A stretch of 64,000 nucleotides of DNA from Planctomycetota bacterium. GTDB lineage: Bacteria > Planctomycetota > UBA1135 > UBA2386. Of the stretch, positions 16,097 through 25,689 are shown piece after piece. The notes beneath the pieces were generated by a model. It was not told the DNA's origin and ran no database searches. It worked only from the letters and a program-made list of their open reading frames with translations. The stretch covers positions 1,116,001-1,180,000 of the forward strand of contig JADJWQ010000001.1 of assembly GCA_016716265.1 (NCBI GenBank), read 5' to 3'. The translations under genes and the position numbers were made by a program. The stretch's first letter is position 1, and each line of letters opens with the position of its first letter.

Positions 16097-18480
16097 GGTC
16101 GGCGCGGCTCCCCCGCTGTCTCGACACCACCCGTCAACGGCTGCCGGATCCGGAAATGGCGTTCGATCGCGAGCTCGGAGAACGGCACGCGGACCATGTC
16201 ACCACGGTTCCAGCGCTCGGCCTGGTCGATCAGGTTCGCGCTGCCGAGCCAGCCGTCCTGCCCGCCGAGCAGCAGGAACCAGTTCTCGTCCGGGTCGCCA
16301 AGGTCGGCGACGTGCCGGGCCTGCGCACCGTAGAAGCTCGCGTGCGACTCGGCCGACACCGCGTGCGCGCTCTTGGCGATCGTCGTCGTCGAGCCGGCGA
16401 TCGGCATCTCCAGGAAGGTATAGGAGCCGCCGATCAGCGGCGCGAAGCCCAACGGGTGGCGCAGCCGCACCCGGTGCACGTCACCCCAGGTGGTGGCAGG
16501 CTCGACCGCCGCGGCCGCCGCCTCGAACGCGCTCCGCAGCTTCGCCGCGTCGATCGCACCGCCCGCCACGTCGTCCTGCAGGAACACGTTGAGCGCCGTC
16601 GACGACGCGAGGCTCTTCGCGATCGCGTCGCCCCAGTACGGCCGGTAGTGCGCCTCGAGCAGCGCCGCGACGACCGCCTGGAACGCGACGGCGCCGACGC
16701 TGTCGATCGCGTAGTCACCATCCCACCCGGCGAGTCGATCGCGGAGCGCCCGCGCGCCGGCCGACAGCGCCTCCGCGTCGACCGCCGCGAGCAGCGCGGC
16801 GGCCGCGGCGGCGCTCGACCGCGAGTGCACGTCGCGCTGGATGCGGCGCATGTCGGCGACGCCCAGCGTGCCCTGCTGCTCGATCAGCTCGCGGATGCGC
16901 AGCACGCGGTCGTTCGAGTTCCGGTATGCCGACACCGGCGGCTCGGTGAGCACCGGCGTGTTGTTGGCCGACACCAGATACCCCTCGGGCGGGTCGACGA
17001 CCGCCGGCAGCCGCGTGCCCGGCACCCCCGGCTCGCGCACCGGCCCGGCCGGATCGCTGCCGTCCTGCAATGCCCCCTCCGCACGCGACGCCGCCGGGAC
17101 GAGCTCGGTGGCGAGCAGCTGACCGATGTGCCCGTGGGCGTCGGCGTAGAGGAAGTTCTGGCCGCCGGTGGCGTACGTCTCGAAGGCCGCGCGGAACGAG
17201 TCCCAGTCGGTCGCGACGCCGACGCGCAGGAACGCCGTGATCTCGTCGCTCGGCCGGTGGCCGCGCCAGTCGAGCGCCAGCGGCGGAAGACCGAGCTCGC
17301 GCAGGAGCGGCGCGTCGCTGATCAGCGGGCCGTACGGCGTCTCGCGCAGCTCGATGTCGTGGTCGAACCACCAGCGCGTGCGCAGTGTCTCCGACCGCGT
17401 CGAGACCGCGTCGGCCGGCAGGCCCGCGACGTCGTAGAGCGAGCTGCTCCACGCCCCCATGTTGGTGCCGCCCCACGCGATGTGTCGGTTGCGTCCGACG
17501 ACGACCGCGGGCACCCCTGGCAACGTCAGTCCGGCAACCTGCTGCGTCGGCGTGCGCCACGCGACGACGCACCAGACGTTCGGCAGCAGGAAGCCGAGGT
17601 GCGGATCGCTCGCGATCAGCGCGGCACCGCTCCGCGTGCGTGCCCCGCCGACGACGAACGCATTGCTGCCGCTCTTGCTGCGCTCGACCAGGAAGTCGAG
17701 CGGCGTCGGCTGCTCCGGGCCGTAGCTGACCACCCCGTCGCGGTCGTAGCGCTCCATCCGGGCCCGGTATTCGGTGTAGCGCTCGGCGGTGGCGACACCC
17801 TGAGCGCCCAGGAAGCGCGCGAGGTTGATGTCGATCGAGCCGAGCCGCGCGACCGCCAGCACGTCCGCGACCGTCCAGTCGGCACGCACGTCGATGCCGA
17901 GCAGCCCACACTCCGGTGGCGCCGCGACCGCCCGGCTCGCCTGCAGGTTGACTCCCTCGACGTAGCGAACCAGCCACGCGCGCGTCGGCGCGGGCAACGT
18001 CGCTTCGATCGCCGGCACCGCGCGATCGATGTCGAGCGCGCGCAGCGTGTGGTCGACATCCCACGCCAGTGGACCACCGAGCTCGCTGAGCCGACCCTGC
18101 GCAATGCGACGGAACAACTCCATCTGCGTGCGGCGCAGGTGCGCGTGCACGATGCCGAGCAGCAGCGGCACGTCGCCGTCGTCCTCGCACAGCAGGTACG
18201 GCACCTGCTCGCCGTTCCAGCGCAGCTCGGCGGCCCCGTGCAGCGGGAGCGCGGCCGTCGGTACAGCCAGCAGCCGCTCGCCGGTCGGCGCGCTGCCCGG
18301 ATCGGGGGGAAGCACGCGACAGCCGGCGAGGGTGACCGCGACGAGCACGCAGCCGCTGGCGACGAGCGTGGCGCCAAGGCCCCGCAGCCGGCGAAGGCGG
18401 CGCGTACGGGAGCTGCCGATGGTGGGGTCCAATCCGGTGATCTGCGTGCCTGGTTCGATGCTCGCGCCGCCCCGAGCCAT
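16093..18480 (-). CDS. penicillin acylase family lipoprotein (peptidase S45)
   Basis: 795 residues. An Arg-rich n-region and hydrophobic core end in the lipobox LAGC (Cys54), so it is predicted to be a lipoprotein. The precursor pattern of N-terminal nucleophile hydrolases is seen: an alpha-chain part (residues ~65-270), then GSNAF with Ser272 as the expected nucleophile after self-cleavage, then the beta chain (SDPHLGFLLPNVW, TPYGPLIS, ANNTPV). Known S45 enzymes cut amide bonds of penicillins or acyl-homoserine lactones. The substrate here is unknown. An alternative start at 18525 adds 15 residues. It is divergent from the VCBS lipoprotein gene and coupled to the alpha/beta hydrolase downstream. 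Confidence 0.9.
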   Translation of the reverse strand: MARGGASIEPGTQITGLDPTIGSSRTRRLRRLRGLGATLVASGCVLVAVTLAGCRVLPPDPGSAPTGERLLAVPTAALPLHGAAELRWNGEQVPYLLCEDDGDVPLLLGIVHAHLRRTQMELFRRIAQGRLSELGGPLAWDVDHTLRALDIDRAVPAIEATLPAPTRAWLVRYVEGVNLQASRAVAAPPECGLLGIDVRADWTVADVLAVARLGSIDINLARFLGAQGVATAERYTEYRARMERYDRDGVVSYGPEQPTPLDFLVERSKSGSNAFVVGGARTRSGAALIASDPHLGFLLPNVWCVVAWRTPTQQVAGLTLPGVPAVVVGRNRHIAWGGTNMGAWSSSLYDVAGLPADAVSTRSETLRTRWWFDHDIELRETPYGPLISDAPLLRELGLPPLALDWRGHRPSDEITAFLRVGVATDWDSFRAAFETYATGGQNFLYADAHGHIGQLLATELVPAASRAEGALQDGSDPAGPVREPGVPGTRLPAVVDPPEGYLVSANNTPVLTEPPVSAYRNSNDRVLRIRELIEQQGTLGVADMRRIQRDVHSRSSAAAAAALLAAVDAEALSAGARALRDRLAGWDGDYAIDSVGAVAFQAVVAALLEAHYRPYWGDAIAKSLASSTALNVFLQDDVAGGAIDAAKLRSAFEAAAAAVEPATTWGDVHRVRLRHPLGFAPLIGGSYTFLEMPIAGSTTTIAKSAHAVSAESHASFYGAQARHVADLGDPDENWFLLLGGQDGWLGSANLIDQAERWNRGDMVRVPFSELAIERHFRIRQPLTGGVETAGEPRRP

Positions 18481-18624
18481 CGGGCTGCGGCCCGGGATCG
18501 TAGGCGGAGGCACCGTGTCGCGCATTCCACACCTCGCCGCGCGGCCCCCAGGGCGTCTCCGGGGGTTGCGCGTCGCCGGGTGCACCTCGATCATCGCGAT
18601 TCGTCCCGGAAGCAGGTGCCCCCA
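18481..18624. promoter_or_regulatory. divergent intergenic promoter region
   Basis: 144 bases between the acylase gene (minus strand) and the VCBS lipoprotein gene (plus strand). It must hold the promoters of both, unless the acylase starts at 18525. No -10/-35 elements were recognised. Confidence 0.35.
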
Positions 18625-21600
18625 ATGCGCTCTCGAATCCTCGCTCGTTCCGTCTGGGCAGGCGCGTCGCTGCTGCTCGCATCCTGTGGACCCGCGATCA
18701 TCGGCGCTGGAATCGCCTCGGGAGGTGGCGGAGGCGGGACAACCCGTACTCCGGGCGTGACCATCGACATCACGCCGCAGGCGACGGGCAGCCGCGGCAC
18801 CACGACGCTCCAGGTGACGCTCAACCGCGATGCGAAGGTCGACGCATTCGACGTCCGCGTGCAGGTCGGCTACGGCATCGATGCGCTGGCGACCGCCGGG
18901 GCACGCCGGATGCTCGCCCCGCCCGATCTGGAGCTGATCGGCGGCGACACCGGGGCGACGCTCGAAGGCGACGCGTGGCGCGTCCGCCTCGCCACGTCCA
19001 GCGCCCAGCTGAGCTTCCGCTGGAGCCACGAGCAGACGCTGACGGCACATCATCCGCAGCTCGCCGGACAGCGGGAGTTCCCTGGCGTCACGCTGTACGC
19101 GCGCGCGGAGCACGCCACGGACGCCGCGTCGAGCCACGAGGCGTTCGAGCGCGACGTCGTGCTCGGCCAACAGACCGGCGTCCTCACGGTCGAGGCGATC
19201 GAGCGTCCCGCGAGCGCGAACGGACCGGAGGATCCGATCCGGGTGTCCGGCGTGTACGCGGACCGCTTCCGCAAGGCGGACGGTACCGACGACGACACGG
19301 ATCTGCTGCGCATCGACCTGCTGGAGGTGCTCGTGCCCGCCACGAACTCGGTCGACCCGCCGTTGCGCTTCGCTGTCGCACCGTCGACGTTCACCGTGGC
19401 CCGTACGCCCCGCAATACGCCCAATGCCTACGGCGAGGCATACGAGTATCCATTCGAGCTGACGTTCACGCCGCTCGACAACGTCCCGCCGGGACGCTAC
19501 GCGAGCGACGACCGCATGCAAATCGGGATCCGGTATTCCGAGCTCGCTGCCGAAGCCTCGCGCGTGCCGTCGGGAACCGCCCTGGAGCAGCGCACCGCCA
19601 CCGGTGAGGCCGGCGCCGACCTGGACGTCGGCGCGCTCCCGGTCGTGAGCAACATCGAGATCAACCGCGCCGCGTACGATCCGCTGCAGCCGACCTTCCG
19701 CCTGCCGATCCGGTTCGACGTCGAGAACGAGAGCAGCTACTCGACACCGCTGCGGATCGGATTCGAGGTCCGCTTCGATCCGAGCAGCGGCGAGTCGTTC
19801 ACGTGCGAGCTCGTCGACGCGGCCGGCACGATCCCCGCCGACGGTCTCGTCGTGCAGCGCAACCAGCAGCTCTCCGCCTACATCGTGTGGAACGCGGTGC
19901 GGGACGTCGGCTACGGCATCCGGCGCGACGACCCCGACCAGGGGCTCGACGGCCGCATCGAGATCACGCCGTCGCTGCTCGGCTGGAGCACCGGCTCGAC
20001 GGGGCTGGCTCCGGTGCCCGGCGTCGCCGGCAGGTCCGACGTGGTGCAGCTCGACACCAGCGTGTTCCTCGCCGAGCCGGACCCGCTGACGGCGGGGCGG
20101 CGCGCGATCCGCCGTACGCAGATCACCGCCTCGGACCAGCGGGTTCGCGACAATCTGATCGTGCTGCGCGGCTCCGACCTCATCGGGACGCGGGTCGACC
20201 GCCAGGAGCTGCGCCGCACGCGCGACATCGTCTACACCGCGACGCTCCCGGCGCCGTCGTCCGAAGAGCGGTTCCTCGGCGCGAACCAGTCGTATGCGAC
20301 CCTCGCGCGCTTCCTCCCGGCGGGCGGCCAGTTCTCGAACAACCTGAACACCTTCGTCCAGGACGTCGCGTCGCTCGATCTGAACGCCGACGGTCCCGAC
20401 GCGCTCGCCCTGCTCGGCAGCAACACGCAGTACGTCGCCTGGCGGTCGACTTCGGCGACCGGTGATCCGTTGGCCGGTACCGCGATCGCGGCGCACGGAC
20501 AGCCGTTCAGCTTCCTCGCCGGCGGCTCGAACGCGGAGTTCGACGCCGTGCGGATCCGGGCGATCGCGCTCGGCGACGCCCAGAACCGTGCCGTGCTCGG
20601 CACCATCCTCACCCGGTTCACGCGGCCGAACTCGCGCGGGAACTTCGACGTTCCGTTCGAGCGGTTCGACATCGGGATCGCACAGCCGACCGGAGACCCG
20701 CTGACGACGCCGTGGCGCGTCACGCAGGAGACCTTCAGCCTGGCGAGCGCGGTCGGCGACCTCGGCGACTCCGATCAGCACCGGCACGTGCCCGCGCTGG
20801 TCGCCGGCGAGTTCGACGGCGACCCGCAGACCCTCGAAGTCCTCATCGGTGCGAGCGGCTCGGAGCGGCGCGACCTGAACCCGGGCACGCGCAGCTTCAT
20901 GCACCTCGTGCAATACGGCTATGACACGGCGAGCGGCCAATGGAGGATCACCCCGCGCTCGACGTTCTTCCGCTGGCTGCCGGTGCCCCCGATGCTGGAG
21001 TCGGACGACGAGTACCTCGCGGAATGGCGGATCGTGCGCGTCGGCAGCCTCGTCCACCCGGGTCACGACGACGCCCTGCTGGTGCGGTACCTCCGGCAGG
21101 TCCGGCGGGTCGGCGGCGTCGCGCAGCCGGCGGACGGCGGTGACCGCCCGGCGCGCGTCCAGATGTTCCGGCTCGCCAATCACGGCGACGGACTCGGGCT
21201 ACCCTACTTCGAGTCCGGTCAGCTGCACCACGGCACCGGCTGGGAGCGCTTCACCGAGGACCTCGTACCCGGCGCCGATCCGGCCCCGAACCCGGACCAG
21301 GGCATCCCCGACGTCGGCCTGCCGCCGACCTCGGTGTGGGACAACAGCGGCTCGGCGGGCACCGTGCGAATGCAGCTCTACGACGTGGAGGTCCACGACC
21401 TCGACGGCGACGGCTTCCTCGAGCTGTTCCTGATCTTCGCCGGCGCCCGCGGCCGCAACACCACCGACCCGCGCGCCGAGCTGTTCGGCCTGATGACCAC
21501 CTCCACCGTGCGCGGCATCCGCTGGCGCCGCCTGATCGACCTGCAGGAGGTCGCATTCGGTCCGAACGAGGACGTCAAGGGTCGCGCCGCGCTGCTCGAC

Positions 21601-22977
21601 CTCGTCGACGTGAACGGCGACGACGAGCTCGACTTCCTGTTCAAGCTCGAACCGCTGCCGGCCGGCTCCTCGACCGAGATCGGTGGCGAGCTGTTCGCAC
21701 TGGTGTCGTCGCGCTCCGGCGTGGCCGGCGGGACGTCGACCCCGGAGGTCGCCGGCTCGACCAGCACGTCGCGCCGGCAGATCGAGTCGAACGGGCGGCC
21801 CGCCGCGCTCGATCTCACCGGCGATGGGGTGACCGACGTGTTCGCGAACGGACGGTTCCTCGCCGGCCGGGTCGAGGGCGCCGACGACTACGCGGAGATC
21901 GCGTTCAGTCTGATCGGCAGTGGCGCCGCGTGGGCCACGTCGCCCGCGGTGGGCTACGTCGCGGAGCAGGTCACCGACCGCTCCGGTGCGGGCGGCCCAC
22001 GCGCGACCACGAGCGTCGATCTGCTCGCGTTCGGGAGGAAGAACAACCTCGCGACGATCGAACGGCAACGCCTCGACTACGACCCGGCGACCAACGCCCT
22101 GCAGCGCGGTGCGACGGTGACGGTGCTGTCCGGCGGCGACGACATCGTCGACGTGTTCACGATCCTCGCCCGCCCGACCGACCTGCACCGTTGGCTCGGC
22201 GTGGTCCGGCGCACGACCGCGGGCCAGCACCGGCTGGAGCTGCTGCAGCCCGACGCGAGCGGCGCCTACACGCTCGCGCGCACGGTGGCGGACGTCCGCT
22301 GTGCGGCCGCGCTCCGCATCGGCACGGTCGGTGATGACCACACTCCGCCGTGGCGCGATGCCGCGCCGGAGCTCTTGATCGTGGCCTCCGGCAACGACAA
22401 TCGGATCCGCGTCCACGACCCGAACCGGGGCGCGCCCGGGTTCGACCTCGTCGAGAGCCTGTGGATGGGTGCGACGCAGGCCAACCAGGAGCGCGTGTTC
22501 GGGATGATCGCCGGCCAGTTCGTCGGCGCGCAGCACGACGACGTGCTCGTGCTGACGCGGGCCGCGGAGACGGGCACCAACCAGGACCGCATCCGCGCGT
22601 TCGCGCTGATGCAGACCGTGTCGGCGACCCAGCCGCTGCAGAAGCTCTCCGACACCGGCGACATCAACCGTCCGGTGATGCAGTACTACGAGACCTCCGC
22701 AGCGCCCTCGCCGATCGGCGCCGGCAACCCCTACGCACAGGCGAACGCCGAATCGGTGCTGGTCGGGCCGGGTACGGCGCGCTTCATCACGCCGGTCGAC
22801 GTCGGCACGCAAACCGCCCCGCGCATCCGCCTGCGCGTCGCGCGGTCCGAGCTCGCCGGCATCACGCCCGCGGAGGTCGTCGTCCTCGATGTCGACGGCG
22901 ACGCGTTCACCGAGGTGTTCCTGACCCAGCAGGCCAATGCGGACCTGCTGCAGATCGACCGCGGCTTCAAGCGCTGA
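18625..22977 (+). CDS. very large VCBS/FG-GAP repeat lipoprotein
   Basis: 1450 residues from the ATG at 18625. The signal sequence ends in the lipobox LLASC (Cys21), followed by a Gly-rich linker. The N-terminal ~480 residues are beta-rich domains without an obvious name. From about residue 580 onward there are repeated Asp-rich FG-GAP/VCBS-like calcium-binding motifs (DLNADGPDALALLG, DLDGDGFLELFLIF, DVNGDDELDFLF, DLTGDGVTDVFANG, DVDGDAFTEVFLTQ), suggesting one or more beta-propellers on the cell surface. No catalytic domain is recognised. Its 3' end overlaps the convergent copper ATPase gene by 11 bases. The long in-frame extension upstream to 16012 is an antisense shadow of the acylase and hydrolase genes. 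Confidence 0.88.
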   Translation: MRSRILARSVWAGASLLLASCGPAIIGAGIASGGGGGGTTRTPGVTIDITPQATGSRGTTTLQVTLNRDAKVDAFDVRVQVGYGIDALATAGARRMLAPPDLELIGGDTGATLEGDAWRVRLATSSAQLSFRWSHEQTLTAHHPQLAGQREFPGVTLYARAEHATDAASSHEAFERDVVLGQQTGVLTVEAIERPASANGPEDPIRVSGVYADRFRKADGTDDDTDLLRIDLLEVLVPATNSVDPPLRFAVAPSTFTVARTPRNTPNAYGEAYEYPFELTFTPLDNVPPGRYASDDRMQIGIRYSELAAEASRVPSGTALEQRTATGEAGADLDVGALPVVSNIEINRAAYDPLQPTFRLPIRFDVENESSYSTPLRIGFEVRFDPSSGESFTCELVDAAGTIPADGLVVQRNQQLSAYIVWNAVRDVGYGIRRDDPDQGLDGRIEITPSLLGWSTGSTGLAPVPGVAGRSDVVQLDTSVFLAEPDPLTAGRRAIRRTQITASDQRVRDNLIVLRGSDLIGTRVDRQELRRTRDIVYTATLPAPSSEERFLGANQSYATLARFLPAGGQFSNNLNTFVQDVASLDLNADGPDALALLGSNTQYVAWRSTSATGDPLAGTAIAAHGQPFSFLAGGSNAEFDAVRIRAIALGDAQNRAVLGTILTRFTRPNSRGNFDVPFERFDIGIAQPTGDPLTTPWRVTQETFSLASAVGDLGDSDQHRHVPALVAGEFDGDPQTLEVLIGASGSERRDLNPGTRSFMHLVQYGYDTASGQWRITPRSTFFRWLPVPPMLESDDEYLAEWRIVRVGSLVHPGHDDALLVRYLRQVRRVGGVAQPADGGDRPARVQMFRLANHGDGLGLPYFESGQLHHGTGWERFTEDLVPGADPAPNPDQGIPDVGLPPTSVWDNSGSAGTVRMQLYDVEVHDLDGDGFLELFLIFAGARGRNTTDPRAELFGLMTTSTVRGIRWRRLIDLQEVAFGPNEDVKGRAALLDLVDVNGDDELDFLFKLEPLPAGSSTEIGGELFALVSSRSGVAGGTSTPEVAGSTSTSRRQIESNGRPAALDLTGDGVTDVFANGRFLAGRVEGADDYAEIAFSLIGSGAAWATSPAVGYVAEQVTDRSGAGGPRATTSVDLLAFGRKNNLATIERQRLDYDPATNALQRGATVTVLSGGDDIVDVFTILARPTDLHRWLGVVRRTTAGQHRLELLQPDASGAYTLARTVADVRCAAALRIGTVGDDHTPPWRDAAPELLIVASGNDNRIRVHDPNRGAPGFDLVESLWMGATQANQERVFGMIAGQFVGAQHDDVLVLTRAAETGTNQDRIRAFALMQTVSATQPLQKLSDTGDINRPVMQYYETSAAPSPIGAGNPYAQANAESVLVGPGTARFITPVDVGTQTAPRIRLRVARSELAGITPAEVVVLDVDGDAFTEVFLTQQANADLLQIDRGFKR

Positions 22978-25180
22978 GCTTCGTGCGCCGGAGCCGCAGG
23001 CTGTTCGACACGACGGTCACGCTGGACATCGCCATCGCGGCGGCAGCGATCATCGGGTCGAGGTAGCCCGCGGCCGCCAGCGGGATCGCGGCGACGTTGT
23101 AGAAGAACGCCCAGAACAGGTTCTGAGCAATCGTTCGGTAGGTGCGGCGCGCCAGTGCGAGCGCGAGCGGCACACGCGCCGGGTCGCCGGACACCAGCAC
23201 GACGTCGCCGGCGTCGACCGCGACGTCGGTGCCCGTACCGATCGCGATGCCGAGGTCCGCGCGCGTCAACGCCGGTGCGTCGTTGATGCCGTCACCGACG
23301 AACGCGACGCGGCGGCCGCGGCGCTGCAGCTCCGCGACGTGCGTGGACTTGTCGCCCGGCAACGTCTCCGCGAACACCGCGTCGATGCCGAGCTCCCGCG
23401 CGACGGCCTCGGCCGTGCGCCGGTTGTCGCCGGTGACCAGCGCCAGCGCGATTCCCGCGTCGCGCAGCCGGGCGACCGCCTCCCGCGCGGTGGGCCGCGG
23501 CGCGTCCGCGACCGCGCAGAGCCCCTGGATGCGGCCATCCCAGGCGGCGCCGAACACCGTGAGACCGGCCTCCTCGAGCTCGCGCAGGCGCGCGCCTAGC
23601 GACGGCGGCAGGCTCGCCCCCTCGTCGGCGAGCCACGCCGGGCGCCCGACCGTGACGACCACACCGTCGACCTCGCCACGCACGCCACGCCCGTCGACCG
23701 ACTCACCGCGTTCGGCAGGCCGCGCGTCGACGCCGCGCGCGCGCGCACCCGCGACGACCGCCTGCGCGATCGGGTGTGCGCTGGTCGCCTCGACGGCGGC
23801 GATGCGCCGCAGCAGCGCGGCCTCCGCCCCGGCGTCGTCGCCGTCGGCGACCACGGCCCGCAGCTCCATGGCGCCGGTCGTCAGCGTGCCGGTCTTGTCG
23901 AACGCGACGACGTCGATGCCGCGCGCGCTCTCGAACACCTCGGCGTTGCGGAACAGCACGCCGAGCTCCGCGCCGCGGCCGCTGCCGACCAGGATCGCGG
24001 TCGGCGTCGCGAGCCCGAGCGCACACGGGCATGCGACGATGAGCACCGCGACCGCGCGCTGCAATGCGACCGGCGCCGCCCAGCCGGCGACGAGGTAGCC
24101 GGCGAGCGTCGCCATTGCGATACCGACGACGACCGGCACGAACACCGATGCGACGCGGTCGACCAGCCGCTCGACCGGTGCCCGCTGGGCCTGCGCGTCC
24201 TCGACGAGTCGCACGATGCGCTGCAATGCGGTGTCGCTGCCGACGCGCGTCGCGCGCACCACGATGCGCCCCGAGCGATCGATCGTCGCACCGCTGACCT
24301 CGTCGCCCGGCCCCTTGTCGACCGGCACCGACTCGCCGGTCAGCATGCTCTCGTCGATCGATGCGTGCCCACTCTCGATCACCCCGTCGACCGGCAGCTT
24401 CTCGCCCGGGAGCACGACGACACGCTGGCCGACCGCGACGGTGTCGGCCGGTACGATCACCTCGCGTTCGTCGCCCTCGGCGTCCTTGCGCAGCAGCCGC
24501 GCGTCCTTCGCCGACAGCTTCGCGAGCCGCGCGATGGCATCGGTCGCACGGCCCTTCGCGCCGGCCTCGAGCGACCGGCCGAACAGGATCAGCGTGACGA
24601 TGACGGCGCCGGTCTCGAAGAACACCGGCCCGCCGCTCCACAGGGCCCACACCGATTGGCCGAGCGCCGTCAGGGTGCCGATCGACACCAGCGCGTCCAT
24701 GCCCGCGTCGAACCGCCGGAGCCCCTGCCACGCGGCGCGGTGGAAGCCCGCGCCGGAGCCGAGCACGACGACCGCGCCCAGCACCGCCTGCACCGCGCGC
24801 GACCACGGCGCATCGACGCCGCCCATCGCCAGGGCGAACACCGGCAACGTGCACGCGGCAGCCACCCGCAACCGGCGCCGCAGCCGCCGCGCCTCGGCGC
24901 GCAGGCGCGCCCCGACCTCGCGGTCGGCGGCCGGCGCGCGCTCGCGCAGCGCGAAGCCGAGCCGCGCGACCGCGCCGGCCAGCTCGGCGCTGCTCGGACC
25001 GTCCGCCGTCGCGACCACGGTCGCCTCCGCCGACGCGAAGTTCACGGCGGCGGAGGTCACGCCGGGCTGCCGGTCGAGCACCTTCTGGATGCGGGCGGCG
25101 CAGCTCGCGCAGCTCATGCCATCGACGTCGAAGCGCAGGGTGCGGGAGGCCCGCAACGAGTCCTCGGTCGCGGTCGCCAT
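22967..25180 (-). CDS. copA: copper-translocating P-type ATPase
   Basis: 737 residues. An N-terminal heavy-metal-associated domain (GMSCASCAARI) is followed by transmembrane helices, the actuator motif TGES, the metal-site motif CPC in ACPCALGLATPTA, the phosphorylation motif DKTGTLTTG, an HP motif (SAHPIAQ) and GDGINDAP. These are all landmarks of P1B-1 ATPases, which pump Cu(I) out of the cytosol. Two starts are possible. The ATG at 25189 overlaps the stop of the upstream metallochaperone gene (ATGA), while the ATG at 25180 has a GGAGGG about 9 bases upstream and is preferred. It forms an operon with the small HMA protein. Confidence 0.95.
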   Translation of the reverse strand: MATATEDSLRASRTLRFDVDGMSCASCAARIQKVLDRQPGVTSAAVNFASAEATVVATADGPSSAELAGAVARLGFALRERAPAADREVGARLRAEARRLRRRLRVAAACTLPVFALAMGGVDAPWSRAVQAVLGAVVVLGSGAGFHRAAWQGLRRFDAGMDALVSIGTLTALGQSVWALWSGGPVFFETGAVIVTLILFGRSLEAGAKGRATDAIARLAKLSAKDARLLRKDAEGDEREVIVPADTVAVGQRVVVLPGEKLPVDGVIESGHASIDESMLTGESVPVDKGPGDEVSGATIDRSGRIVVRATRVGSDTALQRIVRLVEDAQAQRAPVERLVDRVASVFVPVVVGIAMATLAGYLVAGWAAPVALQRAVAVLIVACPCALGLATPTAILVGSGRGAELGVLFRNAEVFESARGIDVVAFDKTGTLTTGAMELRAVVADGDDAGAEAALLRRIAAVEATSAHPIAQAVVAGARARGVDARPAERGESVDGRGVRGEVDGVVVTVGRPAWLADEGASLPPSLGARLRELEEAGLTVFGAAWDGRIQGLCAVADAPRPTAREAVARLRDAGIALALVTGDNRRTAEAVARELGIDAVFAETLPGDKSTHVAELQRRGRRVAFVGDGINDAPALTRADLGIAIGTGTDVAVDAGDVVLVSGDPARVPLALALARRTYRTIAQNLFWAFFYNVAAIPLAAAGYLDPMIAAAAMAMSSVTVVSNSLRLRRTKLSA

Positions 25181-25185
25181 CGCGC

Positions 25186-25425
25186 TCATCCCTCCGCCCG
25201 CGGCACCGGCGCACCGTCCGCCGCAGCCACGTCGAAGCCCTGCGCCTCGATCGCCGCGACGATCCCGGCGAGCGGCCGCTGCGCGGCGTCGTAGCGGACG
25301 ACGACCTCGCGCTCGTCGAGGTCGACCTCGCAGTCGACTCCGCCGAGCGACCGGAGCGCCGACTCGATCGACGCCTTGCAGTGGCCGCACGTCATGTCGG
25401 GAACGGACAGCTTCGTCTGGGTCAT
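25186..25425 (-). CDS. copZ: copper chaperone-like heavy-metal-associated protein
   Basis: 79 residues. A single HMA domain with the metal site MTCGHCKAS and the usual ferredoxin-like pattern. Its small size and its position directly before the copper ATPase fit a CopZ-type chaperone that delivers Cu(I) to CopA. A GAGGAG motif lies 6 bases before the ATG, one of the clearer ribosome sites in the window. In the absence of a nearby CueR or CsoR gene, regulation cannot be told. Confidence 0.92.
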   Translation of the reverse strand: MTQTKLSVPDMTCGHCKASIESALRSLGGVDCEVDLDEREVVVRYDAAQRPLAGIVAAIEAQGFDVAAADGAPVPRAEG

Positions 25426-25689
25426 CGGTGCTCCTCGCTGGTCGCCGCCGATCCGCGCCGAGACCGGCCGGCGGCGGCACCGCCGTCGAGGATAGGCCAA
25501 CCGGCCACTTGTACCGAACCGGGGCACGGCGGCGATGCCATCGGTCGCTTCGTCCCGCACGTCGCACGCCCCACCCGACGTCCGTCGCTGCCGAGGCATT
25601 CCCAGCCCCGGACCCGACATCTACGCTGGCCGGGTCTCCCTCGGCCGGCTCCGCTCCGGCACCGCTCGCTCTCCCGAGGCCCGATCCCG

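Noticed and set aside
18531..21183. Minus-strand upstream extension of the acylase frame across the VCBS gene
   Set aside because: The acylase has a clear lipoprotein signal starting at 18480 (or 18525); the extension is antisense to well-supported VCBS coding sequence.
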